A stretch of DNA of 11,520 bases from Ophioceras dolichostomum (taxonomy: Eukaryota > Ascomycota > Sordariomycetes > Magnaporthales > Ophioceraceae): positions 1 through 11,520 of the forward strand of contig PYST01000625.1 of the NCBI GenBank assembly GCA_003049485.1, in the 5' to 3' direction. Shown piece after piece: positions 1 to 7,881 of the stretch. Numbering within the stretch: the stretch's first letter is position 1; each line of letters opens with the position of its first letter. Both the position numbers and the translations under genes were made by a program. Below the pieces are notes generated by a model. It had not been told where the DNA came from and made no database searches. It saw nothing but the letters and a program-made list of their open reading frames with translations.

Positions 1-1066
1 GTGGCAGGGGCAACGGCCACGGGCGCGTTGCGGCGGGCGGCGGTGGCGACATGGGGGTAATCGAGGCATCTCTGCTGGTCTTCCGAGTGCAAACCGGTGA
101 CGCGCCAGCCTGCCAGGATGTTCTGGATACTCAAGCCCCTCGGCCTGACTTTGGCGTAGCACTCGAGGAACTTGAGCTTGCTCACAGGGGCCGAGTTGGT
201 CAGGGCGGCCAGGTCGCCCAAGTATCGACGGTAGGCGGCTTTGAGGGGGGAGAAACAGCCGCGATCCAGGGGCTGGGTGACGTGCGAGGAGTGGGCCGGC
301 AAAAAAAGGACGTAGATGTTGTTGAGGAAGCATTGGATTATGAAGTCGTCGGTGCAGTGCGATCCATGCCCATCCACAACCAACAGCCGTGCGTCGGAGG
401 GATCCTGGGGCTCAGTTTCCGGAATGAAAATCTTTTCGAGCCACTCTAGGCCCATTGCGTTCGAGGTCCAGCCTTGTCGGAATAGGTGCACTTCCAGATA
501 GGGTGGTCGGCCAGAATCTGGTCAGAAACCCACTGGTCCTGGATGGTGCGGGCCTTGAAAAAAATCAGGGGGTTTAGGAGCCTTCTGCTGCCCAAAATAC
601 ACTCGACTACCGTCGTCCAGGTCCTATTCTCGTTGCTCTTGATGCCTACCGACCTGGGGCTGACTGCGGCCGAGTCCACGACGAGCCCATCCGCCCCCTT
701 TCCTTCCATGAAGCCAACCTCGTCGGCATTGTAGCGATTTTCCGGTTTGATCCAGTCCAGCTGATCGTAGGAATCAAAATGGGCGTTGACGTTGGCAGGA
801 ATAGCCGCATTGACCCGGGAATACTCGATCCGGCGCCCCTTTTTGGTCTTTAAGGCCGGTTGGCGGCTGACGAACTGGCGCACCCAGTCCTGGCCCAGGG
901 GATGATCGTAACCGGCCAACTCCAGCAACGAAAGGGCGGCGAGACGGACTTGGCGACGCGTAAGAGCGTATCCGATGGACTCTTGCCGCAAAATCCAGGT
1001 GGTCAGCTCATCTTCCTGGGCTGTTGACAGTCGTTGCTGACTCTCGTGGGCCTTGGCGTGCGGTCG
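1..1066 (-). mobile_element. Fot1/pogo-like DNA transposon fragment
   Basis: This is part of a class II cut-and-paste element, recognised only through its transposase. The left end lies outside the window. On the right, the transposase-like reading frame can be followed to about 1066, where a CGA-repeat stretch begins that belongs to the plus-strand nuclease-like gene. No terminal inverted repeat or TA target duplication is visible at that point, so the element seems to be 5'-truncated there rather than ending at a natural terminus. GC content stays high and there are no C-to-T type stop codons, so the copy shows no obvious RIP damage. Confidence 0.75.
1..1066 (-). pseudogene. Fot1/pogo-type DDE transposase, frameshifted and partial
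   Basis: In its intact form this enzyme would excise and reinsert the transposon using a DDE catalytic triad. Reading right to left, a CENP-B/Tc5-like helix-turn-helix region (AHESQQRLS..., then GYALTRRQVR and GQDWVRQFVSR) spans roughly 1055-830. The DDE_1 domain follows, with YNADEVGFMEG (first Asp, codon 722-724), VVDGHGSH (second Asp, 372-374) and TQPLDRGCFSPLK (third Asp, 264-266). The last two Asp are separated by 35 residues (DD35D), as in Fot1/pogo elements. The frame breaks at 471-472: restoring one G would give the family motif GWTSN. Without it, translation stops about five codons later at a TAG near 446. Downstream the frame is open to the window edge, reaching an NILAGWRVTGL motif typical of the domain end. 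No ATG and no N-terminal part are visible, so the copy is probably dead for two reasons. A sequencing error at 471 is the alternative for the frameshift. Confidence 0.85.
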
Positions 1067-2879
1067 GACCTCGACGACGACGACGACGACGTGTTCACCA
1101 GCGACGGCGACGGCGCCCCGATCTCCTTATCGACCATCCCTGTTCTTGGGCTGCGACGAGTGCAGACCCCGCCGGCAGACGAGCCCGGGCTCGACCAAGA
1201 TGCCACGCCGCGCCCAGGCCCGCTCTCGCGCCCGATCTCGCCCCCCGGCCGTGGTTTTCTTGGGATCGGATATACACCATGCGTCGGCGTCAGTGCAAGC
1301 GCAAACGCCAGCCGCGTGAGATCGAAGATGGCTCCCCTCAACCCTGCTACAACCCTGCCCTCGTCCGCCGCCAGCACGGCCAGCAGGGCCAGCGCGGCCA
1401 GCTCGACAACTTCCAGGTCATCGACAACAACGTCCAAGTCCCGTCAGTTTCGTCGCACCGCAGGAGCCAGCAGCCGACGATCTGCGAGCCCAGTCAAGGG
1501 CACGAACAGACTCGAAGGCCTCCGAAAGCCCGTTTCCTACGTCCGCCTCAGCCGCAGCACGATGCGCCAGCTACCCGACGACATCCTCCCACTCTACAAG
1601 GCGTTGCACAAAGTCTCGACACACGACAGTGTCGTGCCGCCTGAGGTCGCAGAAGCAGCGAAAAACGACATGGACTGGGAGTTCGAAGAGCGATTCATCA
1701 AGACGAAGATGAGGGCGCCGAGCGTCGAGGAAGTGGCGGAGCATGACACTGACACAGCAGACGCGGGGGCCGCAGCGGCAGCAGACATTGACGTGATGAT
1801 GGCTGCGACAACCACGACGGAGAAAAGAGATGCGGAGACGCCAAAACGCGAGCTGGAGAAGTTGATGGACATCCTGGACAAAGCAGAAGAGTGCAGCAGC
1901 CTGGGTAGGTCTGAGGCCGCCTGGAACATTTTCGTTCATGGTCCATTGATGATGCTCGCGGCCGAGGATGACCCACATGGCGCTACTGTTCGGGTCGAGC
2001 CCATCACCCACGCGCAGATCTCGCCTCCATTCATGCCGCCCTGGCAGGTGGTGGAGAGTAAGGGTGAGGAGGGTGATGATGATGCCACCTCCGGAGCCGC
2101 TGCAGAAGCCAGCAACGCCGCCTCAGACGACCACCACCGGACCGGCCACCGCCGCCGCCTCCTCCTCCGCGCCCATCGCCGTCGCATCCCCCAAGATGGT
2201 TGACTTCGCCCTCGTGCTCAAGCCGGTCAAGGACTCGCCCCTCTCGCAAGCTATCTACAACCACGTGGAGATCCGGAGCAGAGGGGACGCCTCCCGACAG
2301 ACGGCGGTCAACCAGAGCACGTACGAGCCTCTGCGACGGCGGCCGATCACCGTCGCGGTCGAGACGAAGCTTGAGGACGGGAAGATAGAGGAGGGGAGGG
2401 TGCAGCTCGCTGTCTGGACTGCTGCCTGGCACGTCCGGTATGAGGAACTCATCAGAGGAAGCCAGAAGGGGATCGGTGGCAGTGCCAGTGCCAGTGGCAG
2501 CAGCGGTGGTGGTGGCGGTGGCGGTGACCCAGGCCCTGGTACGGGTCTGGATAACACCGCCACTGCCACCATCATTGTGACGCTGCCGCTGATTCTGATC
2601 CATGGCGATGTGTGGGACGTGTACTTCGCGTGCGACCGCGGGGACAAGATCGAGATCTACGAGCATCTGCAGCTGGGGGCGACCACGAGTCTGATCGGAT
2701 GCTATTCGATTCTAGAGGGGCTGAGGGCGCTTGGGTTGATGGAACGTTCCAGGAGTGGATTCATCGTGTATTTGGCGTTTAGGCTGTTTGGAGGGATCAA
2801 CTTGGAAGGACTGGGTAAATGGATAGATCGATACCTTCTGGATGGGCAAAGGCGTCCCGTTGTTCGTTTTTTTGGGTAG
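1067..2879 (+). pseudogene. PD-(D/E)XK nuclease-like domain protein, 5'-truncated, with frame change
   Basis: This encodes a fungal protein of the PD-(D/E)XK nuclease-like family (PF20516 as I recall it); I know of no experimentally established role. The first part runs in one frame from about 1067 to 2203. It has an acidic stretch, a Ser/Thr/Pro-rich disordered segment (ending SASPVKG near 1495), then LPDDILPLYKALHKVS near 1575 and SEAAWNIFVHGPLMMLA near 1915. The second part runs in another frame to the TAG at 2877. It holds KMVDFALVL (Asp 2202-2204), a VNQSTYEPLRRRPI segment, AVETK (Glu 2361-2363, Lys 2367-2369), EGRVQLAVWTAAWH and a C-terminal helical part. Asp, Glu and Lys are thus all present. 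Joining the parts needs a +1 shift, or an intron of length 3n+1, between about 2040 and 2190. Possible donors GTAAGG (2058) or GTGAGG (2064) with an AG at 2112 fit the phase but lack a clear branch point. The first in-frame ATG is 1328, inside the disordered region, so the original N terminus was probably lost at the transposon junction. If an intron and an upstream exon exist, the gene could be intact. Confidence 0.72.
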
Positions 2880-3600
2880 CGTGGTGTTGTTGGTCAATGG
2901 TTTCATCCACCACCACATTATCACTCGTCAGATTTTTTTTTGTTAATCTTACCATCTCTTTTCCAGCCTACCAGTTATAGCCCCGGCTAACACAGGCCCC
3001 CCGGACACACCGGCCCCCAGCGCAGGCCCGCCCTCTCGGGCTCCGGATCCAACTCCCGGGACATCGACACCGCTTCGACTTCCGATCCCGTAGCACAAGG
3101 CTCCTCGGGTTGGAATCTCGCCATTTTTTTTGCTGCTTGGGTATATCGCAGAAGACCGTGGCAAGAAGGCAACCATGCATCCAGAACACGTCTTGTCTCC
3201 CCCGTTAATTAGAACGAAGGCATTGGTAGATTCACTGGATAGTGTCGCAGTGTCGAAATCCCAGCGGTGACCGGCGACCCCGACAGTGGGAAGGAACTCA
3301 GGTCGTCGTCGTCGTAGACCACCCGCGGGAGCGATCGTTGGTGTTGAGGTTCGCCTGCGATCGAAGCTCACGGACATCAGCCGGCTTCAACAACAGCTTG
3401 GGGACGGGAACCTTACCACCACAGTGCGTACGTGGTCGTTTGGTAGGAAGTTCTCTGAAGTGGACTCTTGTCCGCTACCTTCCCGGACAGAGCAGGCTGA
3501 CTAGCGCCGCGATCTCCCCTCTTTCTCTCTTGCCATAACGGTTTACGTGCCTCCTTTCAATCATCACTCGCCGGGCTTCAGCGAGCAGGCTAGTGCCGCC
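2880..3600. other. Intergenic, no supportable gene
   Basis: This stretch lies downstream of the nuclease-like gene. Overlapping short open frames on both strands (for example minus 2949-3377 and plus 3242-3538) are Arg/Gly/Pro-rich, share no recognisable motif and look like GC-rich chance frames. The only local structure I note is a tRNA-like scrap near 3091-3131. Confidence 0.5.
3091..3131 (+). other. tRNA-like B-box followed by T8 (weak relic)
   Basis: GGTTGGAATCT at 3108-3118 resembles the tRNA T-arm/B-box consensus GGTTCGANTCC, and an A-box-like TAGCACAAGG lies at 3091-3100. A run of eight T at 3124-3131 could serve as a Pol III terminator. The boxes are only about 17 nt apart, far too close for a tRNA, and no acceptor stem pairs. 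At best this is a degraded tRNA or SINE scrap; it may be chance. Confidence 0.15.
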
Positions 3601-3887
3601 GCACGAAGTCGATCTAACTAAGCCGAGTCAGAGTAGCTGGGTGCCTATATTGCCTAGATCTTTCTCTTTCACGCCGACCAGCTGACGCCAGCAAGAGCCT
3701 GTGTTGCAAGTGAGCCCTGCACGCATTTAGCCTTCTGACTCCTCCATGGCGCCCCGCTGCATGCCTTGTTAGACTTGGCCAGGTCCTCGTGCCCATATCG
3801 AAAATGAAGCTGCCGTTTTCGTCGATGCTAGACACCATGTGATCTACCTCGTGCACGACCGGTTTTCTGCTGCGGCACCGGTGGCTG

Positions 3888-4037
3888 CTACATGGGCGTT
3901 GCTGGATGGGTTGCTGTCTCAAACAGACCGTCGTCTGCAATGACCCTCGCCAGCATCACCTCCCCGACCAGATTTGGCATGTAAATCTTCTTCCCGGTGA
4001 ACTTCAGCCCGTCCATGCATTGACAAACAGCAGCTGC
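3888..4037 (-). pseudogene. Short coding-like relic, family unknown
   Basis: The frame between two TAG codons (4038-4040 and 3888-3890) encodes 49 residues, or 42 from the ATG at 4016. It reads MDGLKFTGKKIYMPNLV and continues with EVMLARVIADDGLFETAT. Unlike the surrounding chance frames it has balanced, protein-like composition. Just downstream, a different minus frame carries PVVHEVDHMVSSIDENGSF and then IFDMG (about 3867-3793), so the two may be pieces of one decayed gene split by an indel. I do not recognise the family. It could be the remnant of a gene or transposon, or one exon of an unseen gene, but no convincing splice sites link the pieces. Confidence 0.35.
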
Positions 4038-4061
4038 CTAGCCGCCTATCGTCCGGCGTGA

Positions 4062-4105
4062 CCGTCTCTAGCAACAGCCACACCCGTCTCTAGCAAAAGC
4101 CACAC
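4062..4105. repeat. 22-bp tandem duplication (2 copies)
   Basis: Two adjacent 22-bp copies, 4062-4083 and 4084-4105, both start CCGTCTCTAGCAA and end AGCCACAC. They differ at a single base (C versus A at unit position 14). The duplication lies in non-coding DNA about 65 bp before the GA microsatellite, and the single difference suggests it is recent. Confidence 0.9.
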
Positions 4106-4168
4106 CCGCCAATACACAGCCCGCACCATCGAGCGCACCGAATACAGGGCTTGCTTGTGCGAAGCGGG

Positions 4169-4170
<2 letters not shown>

Positions 4171-4251
<81 letters not shown>

Positions 4252-4252
4252 N

Positions 4253-4311
<59 letters not shown>
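4171..4311. repeat. (GA)n microsatellite, about 141 bp, with an N
   Basis: An uninterrupted AG/GA dinucleotide tract runs from 4171 to 4311 apart from one undetermined base at 4252. The phase changes across the N (A before it, G after it), so the two halves do not form one continuous dinucleotide register if exactly one base is missing. The true length is therefore uncertain. Long Ser-Leu or Arg-Glu frames across it are translation artefacts. Confidence 0.97.
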
Positions 4312-4312
<1 letters not shown>

Positions 4313-5024
4313 CTTGTTCAAGGACCTGGCGGAATCGCTGAACGAGACGGAGATCGCACTGGGCACGCCATCCCGCGTTACCTCCGGAGTCAGTCAAACT
4401 GCGCAAACCCCAGAGCTTGGGAACCAACGGCGGTGGCGGCGGCAACCGGAGGCTTTTTCCTGCGGTGGTCTGTCGTGGATGTGATGAGAAATGGTCGGGC
4501 ACCCATAACGACACGACCCTCGCCCGTCCTCCCGCCCATCCCACCATTTCCGACACGGCTACACGTCGCTCTGATAAGTTCACACAAAAGAGGGGGCAGG
4601 AAGCAGGCTTAGGTAGACAGACAGTTACCCTTGTACTAATATTAGAGCGCTTGATGGCGTTATATATATCGATCTTGGATACTACCTGCAGACGGATCGC
4701 AGACCCACCAACTTCACTGGAGAGACGGGACGTTGCTAAATTGGGGCGGGCGAGGGGAAGCGGAACTTGCCATTTGGGGGGCCACTTGGACAGTCGCCGC
4801 CGTGGTCCTCATCCTTTTCCCGAGTATGCCAGTCCCTGTCCTAACACTCCAGGCCATTTTCATCCCGGGAGTGCGACATTCTGTCGATAGCAGCTCTGGT
4901 TGTTGCCTTGCGTCATTGGCATCCAGGAAACAGACGATACTACACGAATCTAGCCATATAATATGCCAACCTAGCAACAAAACCAGGCAGTGGTTGCCTT
5001 TTAACCTTGTTTGGCAAAGCAGTT

Positions 5025-5046
5025 ACTAGGTACCTAGGTAGGTACT
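5025..5046. repeat. Palindromic CTAGGTACCTAG / TAGG-rich motif
   Basis: CTAGGTACCTAG at 5026-5037 is a perfect 12-bp palindrome, extended by a further GTAGGTACT. From general knowledge, TACCTAGGTAGGTACC-like strings recur in Sordariomycete intergenic DNA; their function is unclear to me. Confidence 0.7.
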
Positions 5047-5345
5047 TGAAAAGTGGCAGGGTTCCGGCGGTTGAGGCCCGAGCCCATTTCCCACTCACCA
5101 TCGCACAATGTCAAAATCCTCGCTTGCCACGAAGATCTTTGTTCCCCAAAGCCAGCCAAAGAACAAACGACTGCAGCTCGAATGGCACAAGGTAAACCCG
5201 TCCCGCACAAGCCGATAGAATGAAACAAAGTGCTTCCATCCGGCCGACCGACAGCGAGACTTCTCCCGAGGGTGGGGCGATTTATGGGTCGAGACTGCAG
5301 GCATCGCGTGTTGCCCACCCCCAAATACCCCAGAGCTGACTTCCT

Positions 5346-5363
5346 GTCCGGGGTCATCCGGGG
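5346..5363 (+). promoter_or_regulatory. Paired CreA/CRE1-type sites (putative)
   Basis: Two direct copies of TCCGGGGT lie 11 bp apart, each containing CCGGGG, which fits the SYGGRG consensus of the carbon catabolite repressor CreA/CRE1. They sit about 180-195 bp before the ATG at 5540. Such short GC-rich motifs are frequent by chance in this genome, so this is a suggestion only. Confidence 0.3.
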
Positions 5364-5539
5364 TAGCTCGGCATCAGCCCCTCCTCGCAAGACAGCTTGA
5401 AAACGCCGTCGGTGGCCCCATCGCGACTTCTCCTTCTCTCTCCCTCGCACAACAAACACTTCCAACGCCACCGCAGCTGCAAGATACCTGCAGCACCTTC
5501 ACTTGCTTTTTCTTTAATCCACCAGTCAGCAACGTCGCG

Positions 5540-6878
5540 ATGCTTTCAAGGCCAGCAACCGCCCGTCTGACGACAGCTGCGTCCTCAGCAGTAGCATCAT
5601 CAACATCACGCATCTCCCTTGATGCACCGCACATCATTCCTGCGGCCGTGATCGCCGCGTCTGCGACGGGCGCGAGGCAATCTCGGGCCGCAACGCGATC
5701 TGTCCATTCCTCCTCGTCCTCCTCTTCCACCCGGGAACGTCCCCGATCCCCAGTGCGTCGGCCATGGGCTTCCCGTCGGTCAGCGGGCATCGCTTGGAAG
5801 TCGGCTTCGACTCACGCGCCTTCTGGAGCTCCTCCTGGTGCCTCCTTTTCTCCAGCGCACGTCAACTTCGGACGCCCTGGCACGGCGACGACGGCAGCGG
5901 CGACGACGAGGGCCACCATGCTGCCTACACAGCTGACCAACCGTTTGTCCCATCCACTGCCTGACCTCTGGCAACCTCCTCTCAACTCCGTACACATACC
6001 TCGCCACATCGCCGAAATGTCAATATCTGTCCCCAATGCCGAGACCCAGGAGAAGTATCCGATTGGCGACAGTCTATCCGTCAAGTGAGTACTCACCCGT
6101 TTTGTCCAGAGTATGCTGACGTCACGGTCGTCACCGTGATCGCCCGATCAAACATCTTGTCCCCTTTCCGACTCCGTTCTCGCCTTGAGATACTAACAGC
6201 GAGTTTTGTGTCCTCGGCCCACAGCTTCTACTGCAACCGATATCTCTTCAATGTGGTGGCGACCTTGGCACCGTACTTCCTATCGGCGGCTGGTCTGCAT
6301 GGCGACCTGTCATTCGCCTCCTTCGAGAACTGGGTCACCACCTCGAATCCGTCACGGGCCATCATGTACAACGGACATGTGGCGCTGTGCCTCACACCCA
6401 AGGATGTCGGATCGATCCGCGCAGACGAGCTCCCCAGTGCGACGGCCGGTAACGGGTCGAGCGCGTCCTTGCAGGGATCCATCAGCGACGGAACCATGTC
6501 CATCCTTCGACAGGGCCTCGGGCAGCTGAACAACCCCCCGACCAAGACATCTCGCTGGGCTGTCTTCTACGACCACGTCTCCCTCCTGGGGCTCAAGGCC
6601 GCGGAGGTCGGGCAGAGCAGCAGCTCGCCTCTTGAGTACGTCCTCGTGCAGGAGCTTGAGAAGTCGACCGAGGAGCGATGGGTGGAGACGGACGAGAACC
6701 ACGTCGCCACGCTGCTGCGGATGGTTATCGACAGTTGCCTAGCACTAGAGGTAAGCTTGCAGAGACTTTGGTCTCTTTTCCCCCTCCAAACATTCTGTTT
6801 CGAGCTTCCTTTGCTTTCCTCGCATTGCTGACTGCCAAACTACAGAGAATCCCACCGACTCGAGGTCCCACGCTGTAA
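5540..6878 (+). CDS. Hypothetical protein, three exons, presequence-like N terminus
   Basis: The proposed model joins 5540-6084, 6225-6750 and 6846-6878 into 367 residues; I do not recognise the family. Splicing is well supported: GTGAGT donor, TACTAAC branch and CACAG acceptor for intron 1, then GTAAGC, CTGAC and TACAG for intron 2. The frame is maintained across both junctions. Residues 1 to about 70 are Ala/Ser/Arg-rich with almost no acidic residues (MLSRPATARLTTAASS...), like a mitochondrial targeting peptide. About 70-155 is low-complexity. The conserved-looking part starts near MSISVPNAETQEKYPIGDS and continues with FYCNRYLFNVVATLAPYF, GDLSFASFENWV, IMYNGHVALCLTPKDV, RWAVFYDHVSLLGL, EYVLVQELEKS and HVATLLRMVIDSCLALE. 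Exon 3 adds only ten residues. The ATG at 6017 is an alternative start giving 208 residues, leaving 5540-5966 as leader or a separate short frame. The gene is convergent with the DUF8021 gene, with 190 bp between the stops. Confidence 0.6.
6085..6224 (+). other. Intron 1 of the 5540 gene
   Basis: This intron is 140 nt long and has donor GTGAGT at 6085, a perfect TACTAAC branch point at 6191-6197 and acceptor CACAG ending at 6224. It is phase 2, joining AA to C to give an Asn codon. Confidence 0.8.
6751..6845 (+). other. Intron 2 of the 5540 gene
   Basis: This intron is 95 nt long and phase 0, with donor GTAAGC, a branch-like CTGAC near 6828 and acceptor TACAG ending at 6845. Splicing adds ten residues before a TAA at 6876-6878. 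Without splicing the frame would instead run to a stop near 6831. Confidence 0.65.
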
Positions 6879-7068
6879 CGGATGTCTCGCGCGTCAAACG
6901 CAGCTCCCAATAGCCCTTGTAAGCCCGAACTCAAAGAACTGTAACTGGCAACATCGGCATCTGTACTGTGGTCATTTGGTTATGTTCAAGTTGGGATTTT
7001 AGCTAGCGGTTTTATGTACCAAATACAGTTCCACGTCAAAGAGCAAGCATGAACACAGCCCGAGACGA

Positions 7069-7881
7069 TCATTTATTGCAGCTCTTCTTCGAGCACACCG
7101 TGTTCTCGTGGATGTACCTGATCTGCCCGTTCTCCACCCTCATCAAGTTGTTCGTCTGCGTGCCCGGGTCTCGCGGCAAGAACTTGTCCAGGAAGGGGAA
7201 GTTGTGGAAGATGTCGACGGCGCCGAGCTCCTCGTCGATCGTGTAGCGCTTGTTGGTGACCTTGAACGGGGGCGGGAATGTGAGCTTGCAGTTACCCGTC
7301 AGGTAAGATCCGCCTTCGAGCCGTGCGCACCCGCTCGCGAAGGGCGGCTTGACCGCAGAGTCGCCCCAGGCGTCGATGTAGGCGTCGCCCGCGGCCTTGA
7401 TGACCTCGCGCTTGTCCCGCTTCGCCTCGGGGATGGGATCCCACTTCTCCTGGTTGTTGTAGCGCAGGCTCCCCGCAGCGTTGAAGAGCCAGTCGCCGTC
7501 GTCGCACACCACAGACTCGATCTTGGTGATCTTCACGTCAGGGTTGAACGCGAGTCTCGTGCCGATCACGTACGCGTGCTTGGTGGTCGCGACGATCTCG
7601 GTATAGGAGGCGCACTCGGTCGTGTCATAGATGCTCCTGTTAAAGTCGATCTTGATGGGTTGCGAGAGCACTCCCTTCGAGATGTCCATGGCGACGTCGT
7701 TCTCTTGGTAGGCGACGGTGCCCTCGGCCAGGGAGGAGATGGTAGTCTTGCCCGCCGAGACGGCCTCCAGGTAGCTGGCGGTGGCGGCCTTGAGAGCATC
7801 TCGTGTGCAGGCGCCCGAGGTCTGCCAGACAAGACCGAGGCTCAGGCCGAGGCCCGCCAGGACAAGGTGGGATGTAATCAT
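7069..7881 (-). CDS. Secreted DUF8021 domain-containing protein
   Basis: This is an intact single-exon gene of 270 residues. The ATG at 7881 is chosen because the in-frame codon further upstream (7902) is GTG and because this start places a clean signal peptide at 1-24 (hydrophobic LVLAGLGLSLGLV, then SGA before Cys25). The mature protein matches the pattern I know for the fungal DUF8021 family. It shows ACTRDALKAA at its start, GVLSQPIKIDFNRSIYDTT around 70-88, GDWLFNA (129-135), KWDPIP (146-151), AAGDAYIDAW (163-172), GCARLEGGSY (184-193), RYTIDEELGAVDIF (212-225) and RVENGQIRYIH (248-258). Seven Cys (25, 90, 126, 185, 198, 263, 268) and one sequon (Asn81) fit an extracellular protein. The biochemical function is unknown; an NTF2-like fold is possible but is inference. 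The end of the coding sequence, TGCAATAAATGA, contains an AATAAA overlapping the stop. Confidence 0.88.
   Translation of the reverse strand: MITSHLVLAGLGLSLGLVWQTSGACTRDALKAATASYLEAVSAGKTTISSLAEGTVAYQENDVAMDISKGVLSQPIKIDFNRSIYDTTECASYTEIVATTKHAYVIGTRLAFNPDVKITKIESVVCDDGDWLFNAAGSLRYNNQEKWDPIPEAKRDKREVIKAAGDAYIDAWGDSAVKPPFASGCARLEGGSYLTGNCKLTFPPPFKVTNKRYTIDEELGAVDIFHNFPFLDKFLPRDPGTQTNNLMRVENGQIRYIHENTVCSKKSCNK

Larger units (their letters stand above)
4312..5539. other. Intergenic and upstream region of the 5540 gene
   Basis: I see no supportable gene. Open frames here (for example plus 4417-4890 and minus 5034-5471) lack motifs and overlap one another on both strands. The segment contains a TATA-rich stretch at 4660-4669, a 12-bp palindrome at 5026-5037, paired CCGGGG motifs near 5348-5363 and a pyrimidine- and CA-rich leader at about 5425-5539 leading to the ATG at 5540. 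It probably includes the promoter and 5' UTR of that gene. Confidence 0.5.

Noticed and set aside
1003..1437. 144-codon minus-strand frame
   Set aside because: It is antisense to the disordered part of the nuclease-like gene and is not in the transposase frame, so it is not the missing transposase N terminus.
1..2879. Transposase plus nuclease-like gene as one new mobile or defence system
   Set aside because: Both genes are truncated at their junction and on opposite strands, and the transposase belongs to an ordinary Fot1/pogo element. Chance juxtaposition by insertion or recombination explains the arrangement better.
4046..4612. Long Ser-Leu and Arg-Glu dipeptide frames
   Set aside because: They are translations of the GA microsatellite, including its N.
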